Shown: positions 34,619 to 44,056 of the stretch, one piece after another | Position numbering within the stretch: the stretch's first letter is position 1 | Layout: each line of letters begins with the position of its first letter | Assembly: GCA_031386665.1 (NCBI GenBank) | Contig: JANNCN010000047.1 | Span: 1 to 64,000, forward strand | Length of the DNA: 64,000 bases | Direction: 5' to 3' | DNA from: JANYCG01 sp031386665 | GTDB taxonomy: Bacteria > Pseudomonadota > Gammaproteobacteria > Burkholderiales > Burkholderiaceae_C | Position numbers and translations under genes: made by a program | Notes under the pieces: model-generated | Databases searched by the model: none | What the model was told of the DNA's origin: nothing | The model's input: the letters and a program-made list of their open reading frames with translations, nothing else

Positions 34619-35235
34619 TAGTCGGGCGACCATTGCCGCTGTTGCAAGGCAATGGCGACCTGATCAACCAGCTGCCCCATCGGCCTAGCCGTTTCAAGCG
34701 TGATCACATCGGCCTCCGCTGCGGTGGGACGCTGCAAGGTGCGCAACTGATCTTCCAGCAACTCAAGGCGCATGAAATGGCCGATTCTCAGCGCCATTCG
34801 GCTGCGAATGAGCTCGCTTGTGCCGTCCATAAAAATGAAGGTCACCCCAGGCAATTCTTGGCGAATGCGGTCGCGGTACGCCAGCTTCAAGGCAGAGCAA
34901 GCGATGACGCGGCCTGCGCTTTGGCCTGCTTCAGGGCCGCCGTTGGTTTGTCCGCTCTTGAGGAATCCCGCTACCCGGTCAAGCCACGGCCATCGATCCT
35001 CATCGTTCAGCGCGATGCCCGCCTTCATTTTGGCGATGCTTTGCGGCGCGTGCAGGTCGTCGCCGTCGAGCATTGTCAAATGCAGTGCTTGGGCAATGGC
35101 CTGGCTAAAACTGGTCTTGCCGCTGCCTGACACACCCATCACCACCAGCGACAGGGGAGTAGGCGCTGCAGACTGTGCGGTTGGCATAGCCAGCAAGGCG
35201 TTCAGTGACAACAAACTGATCGAGGCTGCCGTCAT
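34618..35235 (-). CDS. gntK: Gluconokinase
   Basis: The product phosphorylates gluconate to 6-phosphogluconate. The P-loop MGVSGSGKTS lies near residue 32, followed by DGDDLHAPQSIAKMKAGIALNDEDRWPWL, the gluconate-binding signature of the GntK/IdnK family, and later CSALKLAYRDRIR. ATG 35235 overlaps the upstream permease stop (ATGA) and gives 205 residues; ATG 35187 would start nearer the P-loop. It is the last gene of an ABC-importer operon, which supports a sugar-acid substrate for that importer. Confidence 0.93.
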   Translation of the reverse strand: MTAASISLLSLNALLAMPTAQSAAPTPLSLVVMGVSGSGKTSFSQAIAQALHLTMLDGDDLHAPQSIAKMKAGIALNDEDRWPWLDRVAGFLKSGQTNGGPEAGQSAGRVIACSALKLAYRDRIRQELPGVTFIFMDGTSELIRSRMALRIGHFMRLELLEDQLRTLQRPTAAEADVITLETARPMGQLVDQVAIALQQRQWSPD

Positions 35236-36056
35236 CCTTTGACAGCACCTGCCGTCAGCCCACCAATGATCTGGCGGGCTGCGATAAAGGTGAAGATCAA
35301 TGGCGGAATCGCGATCAAACTGCCCATGGCCATCACTTTGCCCCAATCCACACCCATGTCGGTGATGAAAAGCGATGCCGCCACGGGCAGAGTGCGGGTG
35401 TGGCGGTCGGTCAACACCAGCGCCAAAATGAACTCATTCCAGGCGATACGGAACGTGAAAATTGACGCGGCGGCCAAACCGGGTGCCATCAACGGCAAAA
35501 ACACCGAGGTGAAAATACGAAGCGGCCCGCAGCCGTCGATGGCGGCAGCTTCTTCCAACTCCACCGGAACTTGCAACACGAAGCCGTACAAAAGCCAAAT
35601 GGTGAAGGGCAGGTTCACGGCAACGTACAGCAAGATCAACCCCCACAGGCTGTTGACCAAGCCCCACTGATTCCAGATCACAAACACCGGAATCGCCATG
35701 ACCGCCAGCGGAACCGTGCGCAGCAGCAAAGTGGTGTAGGCCACGGTGGTGCGCCCCACAAAACGAAAACGCGCCAGCCCATACGCTGCCATGCAACCCA
35801 AAACCAGGGTCAGCACGGTTGAAACAATGCCGACAAACAGGCTGTTGCCCAGGTAAACCTCGAGCTTGTCCTCTTGCAAAACCGCGCGGTAGTTGGCCAG
35901 TGTGGGCGCAAACAAAAAATTGAGCGGCTCTGAAAATATTTGAACCTGCTGGCGCAAACTGGTCGCAAAAATGACCAGGATAGGGGCCAGGCACAACACC
36001 GCCAATATCACCAGCATGGTGTAGTGCAGCAGCACCAGGGGCGCTTGACGCTTCAT
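35232..36056 (-). CDS. Carbohydrate ABC transporter permease (MalG type)
   Basis: The 274-residue protein has six membrane segments and the permease loop EEAAAIDGCGPLRIFTSVFLPLMAPGL (EAA motif) near residue 190, which contacts the ATPase. It resembles MalG/UgpE-type inner-membrane subunits of CUT1 sugar importers. ATG 36056 follows the other permease by 24 bp. The 3' end is translationally coupled to gntK. Confidence 0.92.
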   Translation of the reverse strand: MKRQAPLVLLHYTMLVILAVLCLAPILVIFATSLRQQVQIFSEPLNFLFAPTLANYRAVLQEDKLEVYLGNSLFVGIVSTVLTLVLGCMAAYGLARFRFVGRTTVAYTTLLLRTVPLAVMAIPVFVIWNQWGLVNSLWGLILLYVAVNLPFTIWLLYGFVLQVPVELEEAAAIDGCGPLRIFTSVFLPLMAPGLAAASIFTFRIAWNEFILALVLTDRHTRTLPVAASLFITDMGVDWGKVMAMGSLIAIPPLIFTFIAARQIIGGLTAGAVKG

Positions 36057-36080
36057 GCTTGGTCTTTCATGCTCGGTCTT

Positions 36081-36956
36081 TCATCCTTTTTCTTTCATCG
36101 GGTTAGACAGCCGCAGCGCCGCCCATGACAAGCCCGCAACCACCACCAGCAGCAACACCGACACGGCGGCCGCCACGCCCATTTGCTGGCCCACAAACGC
36201 GGTTTTGTAAATGTGCAGCGCCAAAATTTCAGTGCTGTTGCCCGGGCCGCCAAAGGTGAGCACGTAAACCACTTCCAGCACCCGAAACGCGTCAATCAGC
36301 CGCATCATCAGCGTGATGGCAATCACATGCATCACCATGGGCAGTTTCACCAAAAAGATTTGTTGCCACCAGCGGGCGCCGTCAATGCGGGCAGCCTCCA
36401 GCACGGCGCTATCTACCCCTGCCAGTGCGGCCAGCATCATGATGAAGACAAAAGGCGTCCATTGCCAAATGTCGGCAATGACAATCGCCACAAAGGCCAG
36501 TGTGGGGTCGGCAAGCCAGGTCATGGCCTTGATGCCCACCAGGCCCAGAACCGCGTTGATCAGCCCAAACTGGGCGTCAAACATGTAGCGCCAGGCCAGA
36601 CCGACGGCAATCGGCGCGATCATCATGGGCAAGATGAAAATGGTTCTGAATATCGCCATGCCCCGCACGGGGTGCTCTAGCGCCAAAGCCAGTGCAATCC
36701 CCAACACCATCTCTGCGCTGACGCACACAGCTGCAAACAGCAGCGTGGTCCACAGCGACGCCCAGACCTGCTCGTTGCTGAAAGCCGATACAAAATTAGC
36801 CCAACCCACCCACTCTGCACTGTCCCACGGGGTGCCCATTTCCCATTTGTAACCTGCCAACTGAAACGCGGTTAAAACAGGGTAAAGACAAGCCGCCGCC
36901 ATCACCAAAACGGCCGGGCCGAGGTAAAGCGCTAAGGTCCAGCGGGAAGTTCGCAT
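36081..36956 (-). CDS. Carbohydrate ABC transporter permease (MalF type)
   Basis: The 291-residue protein is the partner permease, with about six membrane segments and an EAA loop EAARIDGARWWQQIFLVKLPM near residue 190. It starts with RTSRWTLALYLGPAVLVMAAA, a typical first membrane span. It is placed between the binding protein (42 bp upstream) and the second permease. Confidence 0.92.
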   Translation of the reverse strand: MRTSRWTLALYLGPAVLVMAAACLYPVLTAFQLAGYKWEMGTPWDSAEWVGWANFVSAFSNEQVWASLWTTLLFAAVCVSAEMVLGIALALALEHPVRGMAIFRTIFILPMMIAPIAVGLAWRYMFDAQFGLINAVLGLVGIKAMTWLADPTLAFVAIVIADIWQWTPFVFIMMLAALAGVDSAVLEAARIDGARWWQQIFLVKLPMVMHVIAITLMMRLIDAFRVLEVVYVLTFGGPGNSTEILALHIYKTAFVGQQMGVAAAVSVLLLVVVAGLSWAALRLSNPMKEKG

Positions 36957-36998
36957 AGGTAGGGCGAATTGGGTCAGTGCTGCAGGGTCAGGCCAGCA

Positions 36999-38333
36999 TC
37001 AGATTTTGTAACCGGCCTCTCGCATGATGGCGGTGACTTGCGGCACCATGCCATTCAAGGCGTCTTCGGCGCTCTTTTTCCCCGTTAACGCTTCGGATAT
37101 GCCAACCCCCAGCGCCTGCACGTTGATGCGGTCCCAAACTGGAATGATGGGGCGCCAATCGGGGTTGGAGTATTGCAGCGCCTCTTTGAAAACCACAAAC
37201 TCGGGGTATTGGCGCACCAGGTCCGCATCTGCCATGGTGGAGTTGCGCATGGGCGCACCACCCAAGCGGGTCACGGCTTTGTCTTGCGCTTTTGAGGTGA
37301 GCCATTGCATCAACAAAAATGCGGCGTCGGCGTTTTTGGCGTTTTTGGGAATGGTCAAACCCAGGCCACCCGATTGCGAGGCCCGTTTCACGCCTTTGGG
37401 GTGCAGCGCCCAGCTCACATTGCCCACCACTTTGCTGCGGCTGGGGTCGTTGACCACGCCCGCCAAAGAGGTCGAATCGAGGTACATGGCGGCTTGGCCC
37501 TGCAAAAAGGCGGTGTTGGCCTCGCCCTGGCCAAACCCTGGAATACCGGCTGGGCCGGTAGCGACCACATCTTGCAAAAACTTGAGCGCGGCCACGCCCG
37601 CCTTGTCGTTGAACCGCGGTTTCCATTGGCTGTCAAACACGCTGCCGCCCAGCGGGTTCAGGTGCAGCAGCCAGGCATGCACGCACTGGTGGCCTGCCTG
37701 CCCGCGCGACGTGAGCGCACCCATGCCCGACTGGTCTTTGAGCACCCGCAGCGCCTTGCTGAAGTCGTCATAAGTCTCAGGGACCTTGAGATTCAGCTTG
37801 GCAAACACGTCGCGCCGATAGGCCAGCACCGAGGTTTCAGCGCCGTACGGCAGGCCGTACAGCTTGGCACCCGCGCCAGCCAAATAGCCTTTGGGGCCGC
37901 CCACCATGCCCAAATTCTCCAGGTAAATCGGAATGATGTCTTTCATGTCGTAAACCGGGTCAGCCAAGGCGGGGTTGGCAAGGAACGGCTCCAGCGGTTG
38001 AATCAGGTTTTTGGCAACGTACTCCCCCTTCCACATCACGATGTAGCAGGCAAGGTCATAGTCGCCCTGGGGTTTAGACATTTCCAAAAGTTGCTTTTCT
38101 TTCAAACGGCCAATGGCCAGCTTGTCCACCTCGACCTTGATGCCGGTTTCTTTGGTGAACTCGGGCAGCAGTTTGGCCATGGCGTCGTAGTGCGGGTGCG
38201 CCGGAATGTTGATGGTCACCGTCTTGCCAGCGTACTTGGCATAGCGGTTTTGAGCCATTGCACCGCTCACGGGAAAGCCCGCGCCAAACACGGTAATACC
38301 GGCACCTTTGATGAGAGTTCTGCGATCTAGCAT
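36999..38333 (-). CDS. Sugar ABC transporter substrate-binding protein with Tat signal
   Basis: From ATG 38333 the protein has 444 residues. The N-terminus LDRRTLIKGAGITVFGAGF carries the twin-arginine motif RRxLIKG and a cleavage site after AMAQ near residue 28, so export by Tat is likely. The mature part is a type II (extracellular solute-binding family 1) fold with EFTKETGIKVEV and a C-terminal ALTGKKSAEDALNGMV. It should capture the substrate for the two permeases; gluconate or a related sugar acid is inferred from gntK. The 5' leader (38334-38405) contains a purine-rich GGGAAGGGAAGGCAAGGG run. Confidence 0.9.
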   Translation of the reverse strand: MLDRRTLIKGAGITVFGAGFPVSGAMAQNRYAKYAGKTVTINIPAHPHYDAMAKLLPEFTKETGIKVEVDKLAIGRLKEKQLLEMSKPQGDYDLACYIVMWKGEYVAKNLIQPLEPFLANPALADPVYDMKDIIPIYLENLGMVGGPKGYLAGAGAKLYGLPYGAETSVLAYRRDVFAKLNLKVPETYDDFSKALRVLKDQSGMGALTSRGQAGHQCVHAWLLHLNPLGGSVFDSQWKPRFNDKAGVAALKFLQDVVATGPAGIPGFGQGEANTAFLQGQAAMYLDSTSLAGVVNDPSRSKVVGNVSWALHPKGVKRASQSGGLGLTIPKNAKNADAAFLLMQWLTSKAQDKAVTRLGGAPMRNSTMADADLVRQYPEFVVFKEALQYSNPDWRPIIPVWDRINVQALGVGISEALTGKKSAEDALNGMVPQVTAIMREAGYKI

Positions 38334-38405
38334 GGGACGAGTCTCCTGGTTGATTAAGTTAGAAAGGGAAGGGAAGGCAAGGGAAGGGTGAAGCATGAAA
38401 AGGTG

Positions 38406-39503
38406 TCACGGGCGCAGCGACAGCCCGTGCTTCTGGTCAAAAACATGCAGAGCATTGGCGTCGAAAGACAGGTCAATAGATTGCTTCAATCGGGCTTTGG
38501 CGTCGCCCGGCAAAATGGCCGACAAGCGGGCCCCTGAGGCCTGGCTTTGCATCGGGCCAGCCACCTGGCTTTCGGTGCCCAAATACTCGACCACATCAGC
38601 CCGAATGCACAGCCGATTTGGCAGGTCAGAACCGGGCTGCAGCGCCTGGGGCCGAAGCCCCACCGTCACCAATTGCCCGGCAGAAATGCCAGTTTGCGCC
38701 AGCCACTGTGGGGCCAACCAGTCGATGCCCGCACCAACCAAGCGCAAGGCATTGCCGTCATAGCGGCAAGTCGCCTCAAACAGGTTCATGGTGGGCACGC
38801 CAATGAAGCTTGCCACAAACAGGTTGGCCGGGCGGTTGAACACCTCGGTTGGCGTGCCAACCTGCTGAATCTGGCCTTTGTCAAAAATGACGATGCGCGA
38901 GGCCAGCGTCATGGCTTCGATTTGGTCGTGCGTCACGTACACCGTGGTTTTGCCCAGGCGCTGGTGCAGCACGGCCAGCTCGGCACGCATGTGACTGCGC
39001 AGCTTGGCGTCCAGGTTTGACAAGGGTTCGTCAAACAGAAAAACCTTGGGTTCACGCACGATGGCGCGGCCAATGGCGACGCGCTGGCGTTGCCCGCCCG
39101 ACAGCTCTTTGGGTTTGCGGGCCAGCAAATGCTCAATGTTCAAAATTTTCGCGGCGGCGTTCACCCGATTTTTCACCTCGTCGGCCGGACAGCCCGCAAT
39201 TTTGAGAGAAAACGACATGTTGCGCCCCACATCCATGTGCGGGTACAGCGCGTAGTTTTGAAACACCATGGCGATGTCTCGCTCCATGGGGTGCAGGTCG
39301 GTCACATCGCGCCCTGAGATAAAAATTCGCCCTTCGGTGACTTCTTCCAGCCCTGCAATCATTCGCAAGGTGGTGCTTTTACCGCAACCCGATTCACCAA
39401 GAAGAACGACAAATTCACCTTCGTCGATGTCAAGGTCGAGTTTTTTGACCACCGTGACGTCGCCAAAGCGTTTGACAATGTTTTGTAGCTGAAGCCCGCT
39501 CAT
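38406..39503 (-). CDS. Sugar ABC transporter ATPase (UgpC/MalK type)
   Basis: The 365-residue protein has Walker A GESGCGKST near residue 35, signature LSGGQRQRVAIGRAIVR near 134 and Walker B VFLFDEPLSNLD near 155, followed by a MalK-like regulatory/TOBE region after residue 240. It powers the permease pair encoded downstream. The start overlaps the cytochrome gene stop (ATGA), so the cytochrome gene belongs to the same transcript. Confidence 0.94.
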   Translation of the reverse strand: MSGLQLQNIVKRFGDVTVVKKLDLDIDEGEFVVLLGESGCGKSTTLRMIAGLEEVTEGRIFISGRDVTDLHPMERDIAMVFQNYALYPHMDVGRNMSFSLKIAGCPADEVKNRVNAAAKILNIEHLLARKPKELSGGQRQRVAIGRAIVREPKVFLFDEPLSNLDAKLRSHMRAELAVLHQRLGKTTVYVTHDQIEAMTLASRIVIFDKGQIQQVGTPTEVFNRPANLFVASFIGVPTMNLFEATCRYDGNALRLVGAGIDWLAPQWLAQTGISAGQLVTVGLRPQALQPGSDLPNRLCIRADVVEYLGTESQVAGPMQSQASGARLSAILPGDAKARLKQSIDLSFDANALHVFDQKHGLSLRP

Positions 39504-40234
39504 CCTGAAGTCCGATCATCGTGCGGTCGACGCATGCCCCAACCTGGGTGGCTGCGCTGGTTGCCAGGGTGCTTGGGGTTGGGGCCCCAGATGGCTTGGT
39601 AGGTGTCAATGCAACGGCCTGCGCGCTCTAATCTGGTGGCCGCCAAAAATAGCGCAAGCCACCAGCCAGCAAGAACCAAGCCCATCAAACGCGGTGCGTC
39701 GGCAGCCCAAAGGCCAAGGCCAACCGTCACGATGGCCAGAGCCAAAGCCAGCCAGCCGCCGGCCTTGTGAAGGCGTTCAAACCAAAGTCGATGCGAGGTC
39801 ATGTCGTAGTGGTCACCGCGCAGCTGGGGTTCTGTCGGGCCACCTTTGCTGCCACGCGTCCAGGCGCTGACAAGCTGCAAAACCCCTAACGCGATAACGG
39901 CCCAACCCAGGGTCGCATGCCAAAGTGCAACCGGCGTGGCCAGGGCACCTTGGCCCCAGGACAGCGCAACACCCAGCACCATCAGGGCAGACCCGCTGTA
40001 TTGAAGCAGGCGGTGCGTGTGCCACCAGGCCCGGTTGTCAAGCTGCAAGGGCCAGTTTTGCCGGGGTGTCACTTTGAAGTACCGCGCGGCAAGTGCGCCC
40101 ACGGGCAACAAAACGGCCCAGGCCAACACCATGACGCGGGCATGCCAGATGACCCAATCATTCAAAAAATGTGTGGTGGCGCCGCTGAACGGGCTTAGCC
40201 ACCAGCGCCACGAGTCTTCAAAATTCAGAGGCAT
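39500..40234 (-). CDS. Cytochrome b561-type membrane protein heading a sugar ABC operon
   Basis: The 244-residue protein has about six hydrophobic segments with histidines placed as in b561 electron-transfer proteins: VIWHARVMVLAW, WWHTHRLLQYSG, LWHATLGWAVI and FERLHKAGGWLALAL. These could ligate two hemes and carry electrons across the inner membrane. It is the first gene of the operon and its stop overlaps the ATPase start. Its role is unknown; coupling sugar oxidation in the periplasm to uptake is one idea. The upstream gap to the LacI-type regulator holds palindromic operators. Confidence 0.75.
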   Translation of the reverse strand: MPLNFEDSWRWWLSPFSGATTHFLNDWVIWHARVMVLAWAVLLPVGALAARYFKVTPRQNWPLQLDNRAWWHTHRLLQYSGSALMVLGVALSWGQGALATPVALWHATLGWAVIALGVLQLVSAWTRGSKGGPTEPQLRGDHYDMTSHRLWFERLHKAGGWLALALAIVTVGLGLWAADAPRLMGLVLAGWWLALFLAATRLERAGRCIDTYQAIWGPNPKHPGNQRSHPGWGMRRPHDDRTSG

Positions 40235-40280
40235 TCAGCTTGCCATTTCATACAGACTGATCTGGTTGATGATCAGTTTT

Positions 40281-40342
40281 GGACAGCGCTATCCGAAATT
40301 GGACACGCTATGGATCGACAGGTAGCTCGGATAGCGCTATCC
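40281..40342. promoter_or_regulatory. Two palindromic operators for the divergent LacI-type regulator
   Basis: GGATAGCGCTATCC (40329-40342) is a perfect 14-bp palindrome with a central CG, the style of LacI-family sites. GGACAGCGCTATCC (40281-40294) matches it at 13 of 14 positions. Their centres are 48 bp apart. A -10-like TATAGT (40344-40349) follows the right-hand site. The pair lies between the cytochrome/ABC operon and the regulator gene, so it could control both. Confidence 0.75.
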
Positions 40343-40383
40343 TATAGTTTGTGGAGCTTGCCTTCATCAGGAAATACCCTCAA

Positions 40384-41478
40384 ATGCCCGTGATCCTAAA
40401 AAGCCAAGCCAGCCCAAAAAGCGCTGCCAGCACCAAAGGCCTGCGTTCGACCGGCCGGGTGACCCTGAGCGACGTTGCACTGGCGGCAGGAGTTAGTCCG
40501 ATCACGGTGTCCAGAGCCTTGCGCGGCGCGCGTGCGGTGGCCCCTGAACTGGTGGACCGAGTGACCCAAGCCGCCAGCCGTTTGGGTTATGTGCCAGACC
40601 CCGCTGCCCGCGCCTTGGCATCGCAGCGAAGCAACCACGTGGCCATCTTGATTCCCAAGTTGTCCAACGCTCTGTTTGTCGATTTGCTCGATGCGGCCCA
40701 GCAAACCCTGCGCGCCGCCGGGTTTCAAACCTTGATTGGTGTGACGCATTACGACAGCGGACAGGAGGAGCAATTGCTGCGAGAGCAGTTGCAGCATCGC
40801 CCGGCGGGTTTGTTGATCACCGGGTTAGACCACAGCCCTGGCACAAAAGCCCTGATTGCCCACAGCAAAGTGCCTTGTGTTCATTTGATGGACTTGCCCC
40901 ATCCGCAAACTGAGCCGAAGGTCGAGCGAACCAGTGAGCCGCCTCTTTATTGCGTAGGTTTTCACCAAATCGATGCGGGCATGGCCCTAACCCAGTACCT
41001 CTTGGCCAGCGGGCGCCGCCGCATTGCCTTTGCGGGCGCGCAGTTGGACCCTCGGGTCGTGCAGCGCCTGTATGGCTGGCGCAGTGCTTTGCAGCTGGCC
41101 AATTTGTACGACCCGACACTGGAATGGCTCAACCCGGCGCAATCGTCACTGGCCATGGGCGCGGTGATGTTTGAGCAGATTCTGGGCCAAACCCCAGCGG
41201 TGGACGCCATCTTTTTTTGCAACGATGACCTGGCGCAAGGCGCTTTGCTGGCGGCCTTGCGGCTGAATGTCGCGATTCCTGAGCGCATGGCCGTAGCCGG
41301 GTTCAACGACCTGACCGGCAGTGACCAAATGTGGCCGAGCCTGACCACGGTGCGCACGCCTAGGGCCAAAATTGGCCAAGCCGCCGCTGACATGCTGCTG
41401 ACCCTGATTCGGCAAGGCGAATGCAAATCGCATCAGATTGATTTGGGGTTTGAGGTGGTGGTGCGCGGCAGCACTTGA
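40384..41478 (+). CDS. LacI-family transcriptional regulator (GntR-like)
   Basis: From ATG 40384 the protein has 364 residues. The N-terminal helix-turn-helix VTLSDVALAAGVSPITVSRAL (about 26-46) is followed by the hinge helix PDPAARALASQRS and a periplasmic-binding-like sensor domain (SNALFVDLLDAAQ, CNDDLAQGALLAAL, GFNDLTGSDQMWPSLTTVR). It is similar to gluconate repressors of the LacI family. It is divergent from the sugar-acid importer/gntK operon, with two matching palindromes between, so it most likely represses that operon and releases it in the presence of gluconate or a 6-phosphate. A GTG at 40351 could add 11 residues. Confidence 0.92.
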   Translation: MPVILKSQASPKSAASTKGLRSTGRVTLSDVALAAGVSPITVSRALRGARAVAPELVDRVTQAASRLGYVPDPAARALASQRSNHVAILIPKLSNALFVDLLDAAQQTLRAAGFQTLIGVTHYDSGQEEQLLREQLQHRPAGLLITGLDHSPGTKALIAHSKVPCVHLMDLPHPQTEPKVERTSEPPLYCVGFHQIDAGMALTQYLLASGRRRIAFAGAQLDPRVVQRLYGWRSALQLANLYDPTLEWLNPAQSSLAMGAVMFEQILGQTPAVDAIFFCNDDLAQGALLAALRLNVAIPERMAVAGFNDLTGSDQMWPSLTTVRTPRAKIGQAAADMLLTLIRQGECKSHQIDLGFEVVVRGST

Positions 41479-41664
41479 ACGGTTCGGCTGGCGGCCATGC
41501 CAGCATTGCTAACGATCCAAGCGTTGGCCAGTTGCGCCAGTCACGCCAGTGTCAGCGCCATTTGGCAAAGCCTGCTAACCTTGGGCTGTCATGTTATTTT
41601 CAACGCGCTTTCACGCGCTCGCAGTGCCAAGTTTGATCGGCGCGAAGTTTCCCCTCAGCATTTG

Positions 41665-42597
41665 ATGCGCAAAGGTTTGCAGCGGCGCTTTGCGCTCACC
41701 CGCCACCGCGCCTCGCGGCTGGACCCCACCGTTCAAGGCTTGCTGTGGACCACCGCCGCTGGGCTGATGTTCGTCGTGCTGAACTCGATTCAGCGCTTCA
41801 TGACCCAGCAGCTGGATCCGTTTCAGGCTCAGTTTTTGCGCTATGCCTGTGGCTTGGCTGTCATGCTGCCATTTGTGTTGCGCGCGGGCGCTGCTGCATA
41901 CAAGCCGCAACGCGTTGGTGGGCAATTTTTGCGTGGGGCAGTGCACACGGCGGGTTTGCTGCTTTGGTACGCGGCGCTGCCCAAAATTCCGTTGGCCGAC
42001 ATGACTGCGATTGGCTTCACCGGGCCTATCTTCATCATGATTGGCGCTTACCTGTTTTTCAAGGAACCCATGCACTGGGACCGCTGGGCCGCGTCTTTGA
42101 TCGGATTTGTCGGGGTTTTGATCGTGGTGTGGCCCAAGCTGGCTGGTACGGGCGGGTATTACAACCTGATCATGCTCGCGTCAGCCCCTATTTTTGCGGG
42201 CTCGTTTTTACTGACCAAAGGCTTGACGCGGTTTGAAAGCGCCCAAGTCATCGTGCTGTGGCAGGCCATTACCGTCACCTTGTTCAGCTTGCCTTTCGCG
42301 CTGCTGCATTGGGCTGCGCCGTCGGCATTGCAATGGTTCGGGTTTTTCGTCAGTGGCATTTTGGGCAGTGGCGCGCACTATTGTTTAACCCGCTCGTTTG
42401 GCATTGCCGACATATCGTCCACGCAGTCGATCCGCTTTTTGGACCTGGTCTGGTCGGCCCTGTTTGGCTGGCTTTTGTTTGCCGATGTGCCAAGCCAATC
42501 AACCCTGATTGGTGGCGTGGTGATTTGCGCAGCCACGGTCTGGATTGCACGGCGCGAATCGGGCCGCCCCACGGTAGTGCCAGACGAGGGCGCTTGA
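41665..42597 (+). CDS. EamA/DMT-family transporter
   Basis: From ATG 41665 the protein has 310 residues with ten hydrophobic segments arranged as two EamA repeats. Typical blocks are GLLWTTAAGLMFVVLNSIQRF, PLADMTAIGFTGPIFIMIGAYLF and the second-repeat YCLTRSFGIADISS...PFLDLVW-like segment ending with VVICAATVWIARRES. DMT proteins export or import small metabolites; the substrate is unknown. An upstream frame to 41497 looks non-conserved. Confidence 0.85.
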   Translation: MRKGLQRRFALTRHRASRLDPTVQGLLWTTAAGLMFVVLNSIQRFMTQQLDPFQAQFLRYACGLAVMLPFVLRAGAAAYKPQRVGGQFLRGAVHTAGLLLWYAALPKIPLADMTAIGFTGPIFIMIGAYLFFKEPMHWDRWAASLIGFVGVLIVVWPKLAGTGGYYNLIMLASAPIFAGSFLLTKGLTRFESAQVIVLWQAITVTLFSLPFALLHWAAPSALQWFGFFVSGILGSGAHYCLTRSFGIADISSTQSIRFLDLVWSALFGWLLFADVPSQSTLIGGVVICAATVWIARRESGRPTVVPDEGA

Positions 42598-42708
42598 AGG
42601 TCTTTTGAGCCTAAATTAACCTTGATTTCCCCCGAACTTGCCTCAAACTTGACACGGCGAAGCACGGCAGGATAAATTGTCATCTCGACACACCAATTCG
42701 GGGACGCC

Positions 42709-43479
42709 ATGGACCGCCGCAGCTTTGTTGAAACCTGCGCTGCCAGCGCCACTTGCCTCAGTTCTTCGCTGGGGCGAAACGCTTTGTCTGGTGCATCTCT
42801 TCGCGCATCCATTGCGGCTTCACTCGCAGGCGGGTTGTCAACCGCCGCCTTGGCCTCCGACTCCCGACCGCGTTCCTACGCCCGAGTGCTCCTCACGGAC
42901 GAGCAGGGCAACCCCATCAAAGCCAGCAGCCTCAGAGCCCAAACCAACTACGTCTTTCACTACCCGTTTGAAGCCACCCCTGTCTTCTTGCTGAACTTGA
43001 GCCAAAGCGCCCAACCGCAGCGCCTCAGCACCAAAACCCGGGCCGACTATGCCTGGCCGGGCGGCGTGGGCCCCCGTCAAAGCGTGGTGGCCTTCAGCGC
43101 CATCTGCGCACACCAACTGGTGTACCCCACGCCCCAAGTCAGTTTCATCAGTTTTCGCAAAACCAAGTCGCAAAAAGGCCTGCAAGACAACATGATCCAT
43201 TGCTGCGCCGACCACAGCGAATACGACCCGGCAAAAGGTGCGCAAGTGCAGGGTGGCCCAGCCGAGCAGCCGCTGTGTGCTGTGCTGCTCGAACACGACC
43301 CCAAAACCGACCGCTTGACTGCCTACGCCACGCTGGGCGGCGAGCTGTTTGACGAGTTTTTTCGCAAATACGAGTTCAAGCTGAGCCTGGACGTCGGCCC
43401 CAAAGCCAAAAATGCCGTCACCGAACGCGCCGTGGTGCGGGAGCTGGACAAGTATTGCCGCAATTCGATTCAGTGTTAG
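42709..43479 (+). CDS. Tat-exported Rieske-type 2Fe-2S protein
   Basis: The 256-residue protein has a Tat-like start MDRRSFVETCAAS, a hydrophobic stretch to about residue 50, and Rieske ligands C133/H135 (AICAHQ) and C166/H169 (HCCADHSEYD), the latter preceded by an extra Cys 165. The spacing between the two ligand pairs (about 30) is longer than in classical Rieske proteins. It probably acts as a periplasmic electron carrier; partner oxidase or dehydrogenase is not encoded nearby. ATG 42709 follows a weak Shine-Dalgarno. Confidence 0.78.
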   Translation: MDRRSFVETCAASATCLSSSLGRNALSGASLRASIAASLAGGLSTAALASDSRPRSYARVLLTDEQGNPIKASSLRAQTNYVFHYPFEATPVFLLNLSQSAQPQRLSTKTRADYAWPGGVGPRQSVVAFSAICAHQLVYPTPQVSFISFRKTKSQKGLQDNMIHCCADHSEYDPAKGAQVQGGPAEQPLCAVLLEHDPKTDRLTAYATLGGELFDEFFRKYEFKLSLDVGPKAKNAVTERAVVRELDKYCRNSIQC

Positions 43480-43626
43480 CGCTGAGACTTGCCACAATCA
43501 TCAACCTTCGCTGACAGCGCATTGGCGTTCTATCTGACGGACTCTTGTGTTGCTCTGTTCGATGATGAGGCAGCCTTGACGCAGTTGAGGCAATAATTAA
43601 ACTCAGAAAGGCTTTGCGGCAACTTC

Positions 43627-44025
43627 ATGAATGAATCAGCAGCTTGGTACGCCCAGCTTAACCAGCCTTCTTTTGCGCCACCTGCGTGGGTGTTTGGCCC
43701 GGCTTGGGGCATTTTGTACGCCATCATCGCCGTGAGTTTCGGCTACGTGCTTTTTCTGGCGATCAAAAAGCGCCTGCCATGGGCGGTTTTTTTGCCTTTC
43801 GGGTTGAACCTGGTTTTCAACTTGGTCTATTCGCCCTTGCAGTTTGGCTTGAAAAATAATTTTCTGGCGGCCATTGACACATTGCTGATTCTGGGCACGC
43901 TGTTGTGGGTTTTGCGAGTCATTTGGGTGCGCGTGCCTTGGGTCGCGTACGTGAATATTCCCTACCTACTGTGGGTGTGCTTTGCCACCGTGCTCCAGTT
44001 GTCCATCACCTGGTTGAACTGGTAA
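43627..44025 (+). CDS. tspO: TspO/MBR-family tryptophan-rich protein
   Basis: The 132-residue protein has five membrane segments and the family start AAWYAQLNQPSFAPPAWVFGPAWGILY, with NLVFNLVYSPLQFGLKN in the middle and a YVNIPYLLWVCFATVLQLSITWLN end. TspO proteins bind porphyrins or sterols and affect stress responses. The length is slightly shorter than the usual 150-160, with the loss near the C-terminus. Confidence 0.88.
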   Translation: MNESAAWYAQLNQPSFAPPAWVFGPAWGILYAIIAVSFGYVLFLAIKKRLPWAVFLPFGLNLVFNLVYSPLQFGLKNNFLAAIDTLLILGTLLWVLRVIWVRVPWVAYVNIPYLLWVCFATVLQLSITWLNW

Positions 44026-44056
44026 CTCACACCGCGCCAAACAAGGGCAGAACCCT

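Noticed and set aside
37305..38330. 341-codon plus-strand frame over the sugar-binding protein gene
   Set aside because: Antisense shadow of a clear Tat-exported binding protein; no domain and no plausible start.
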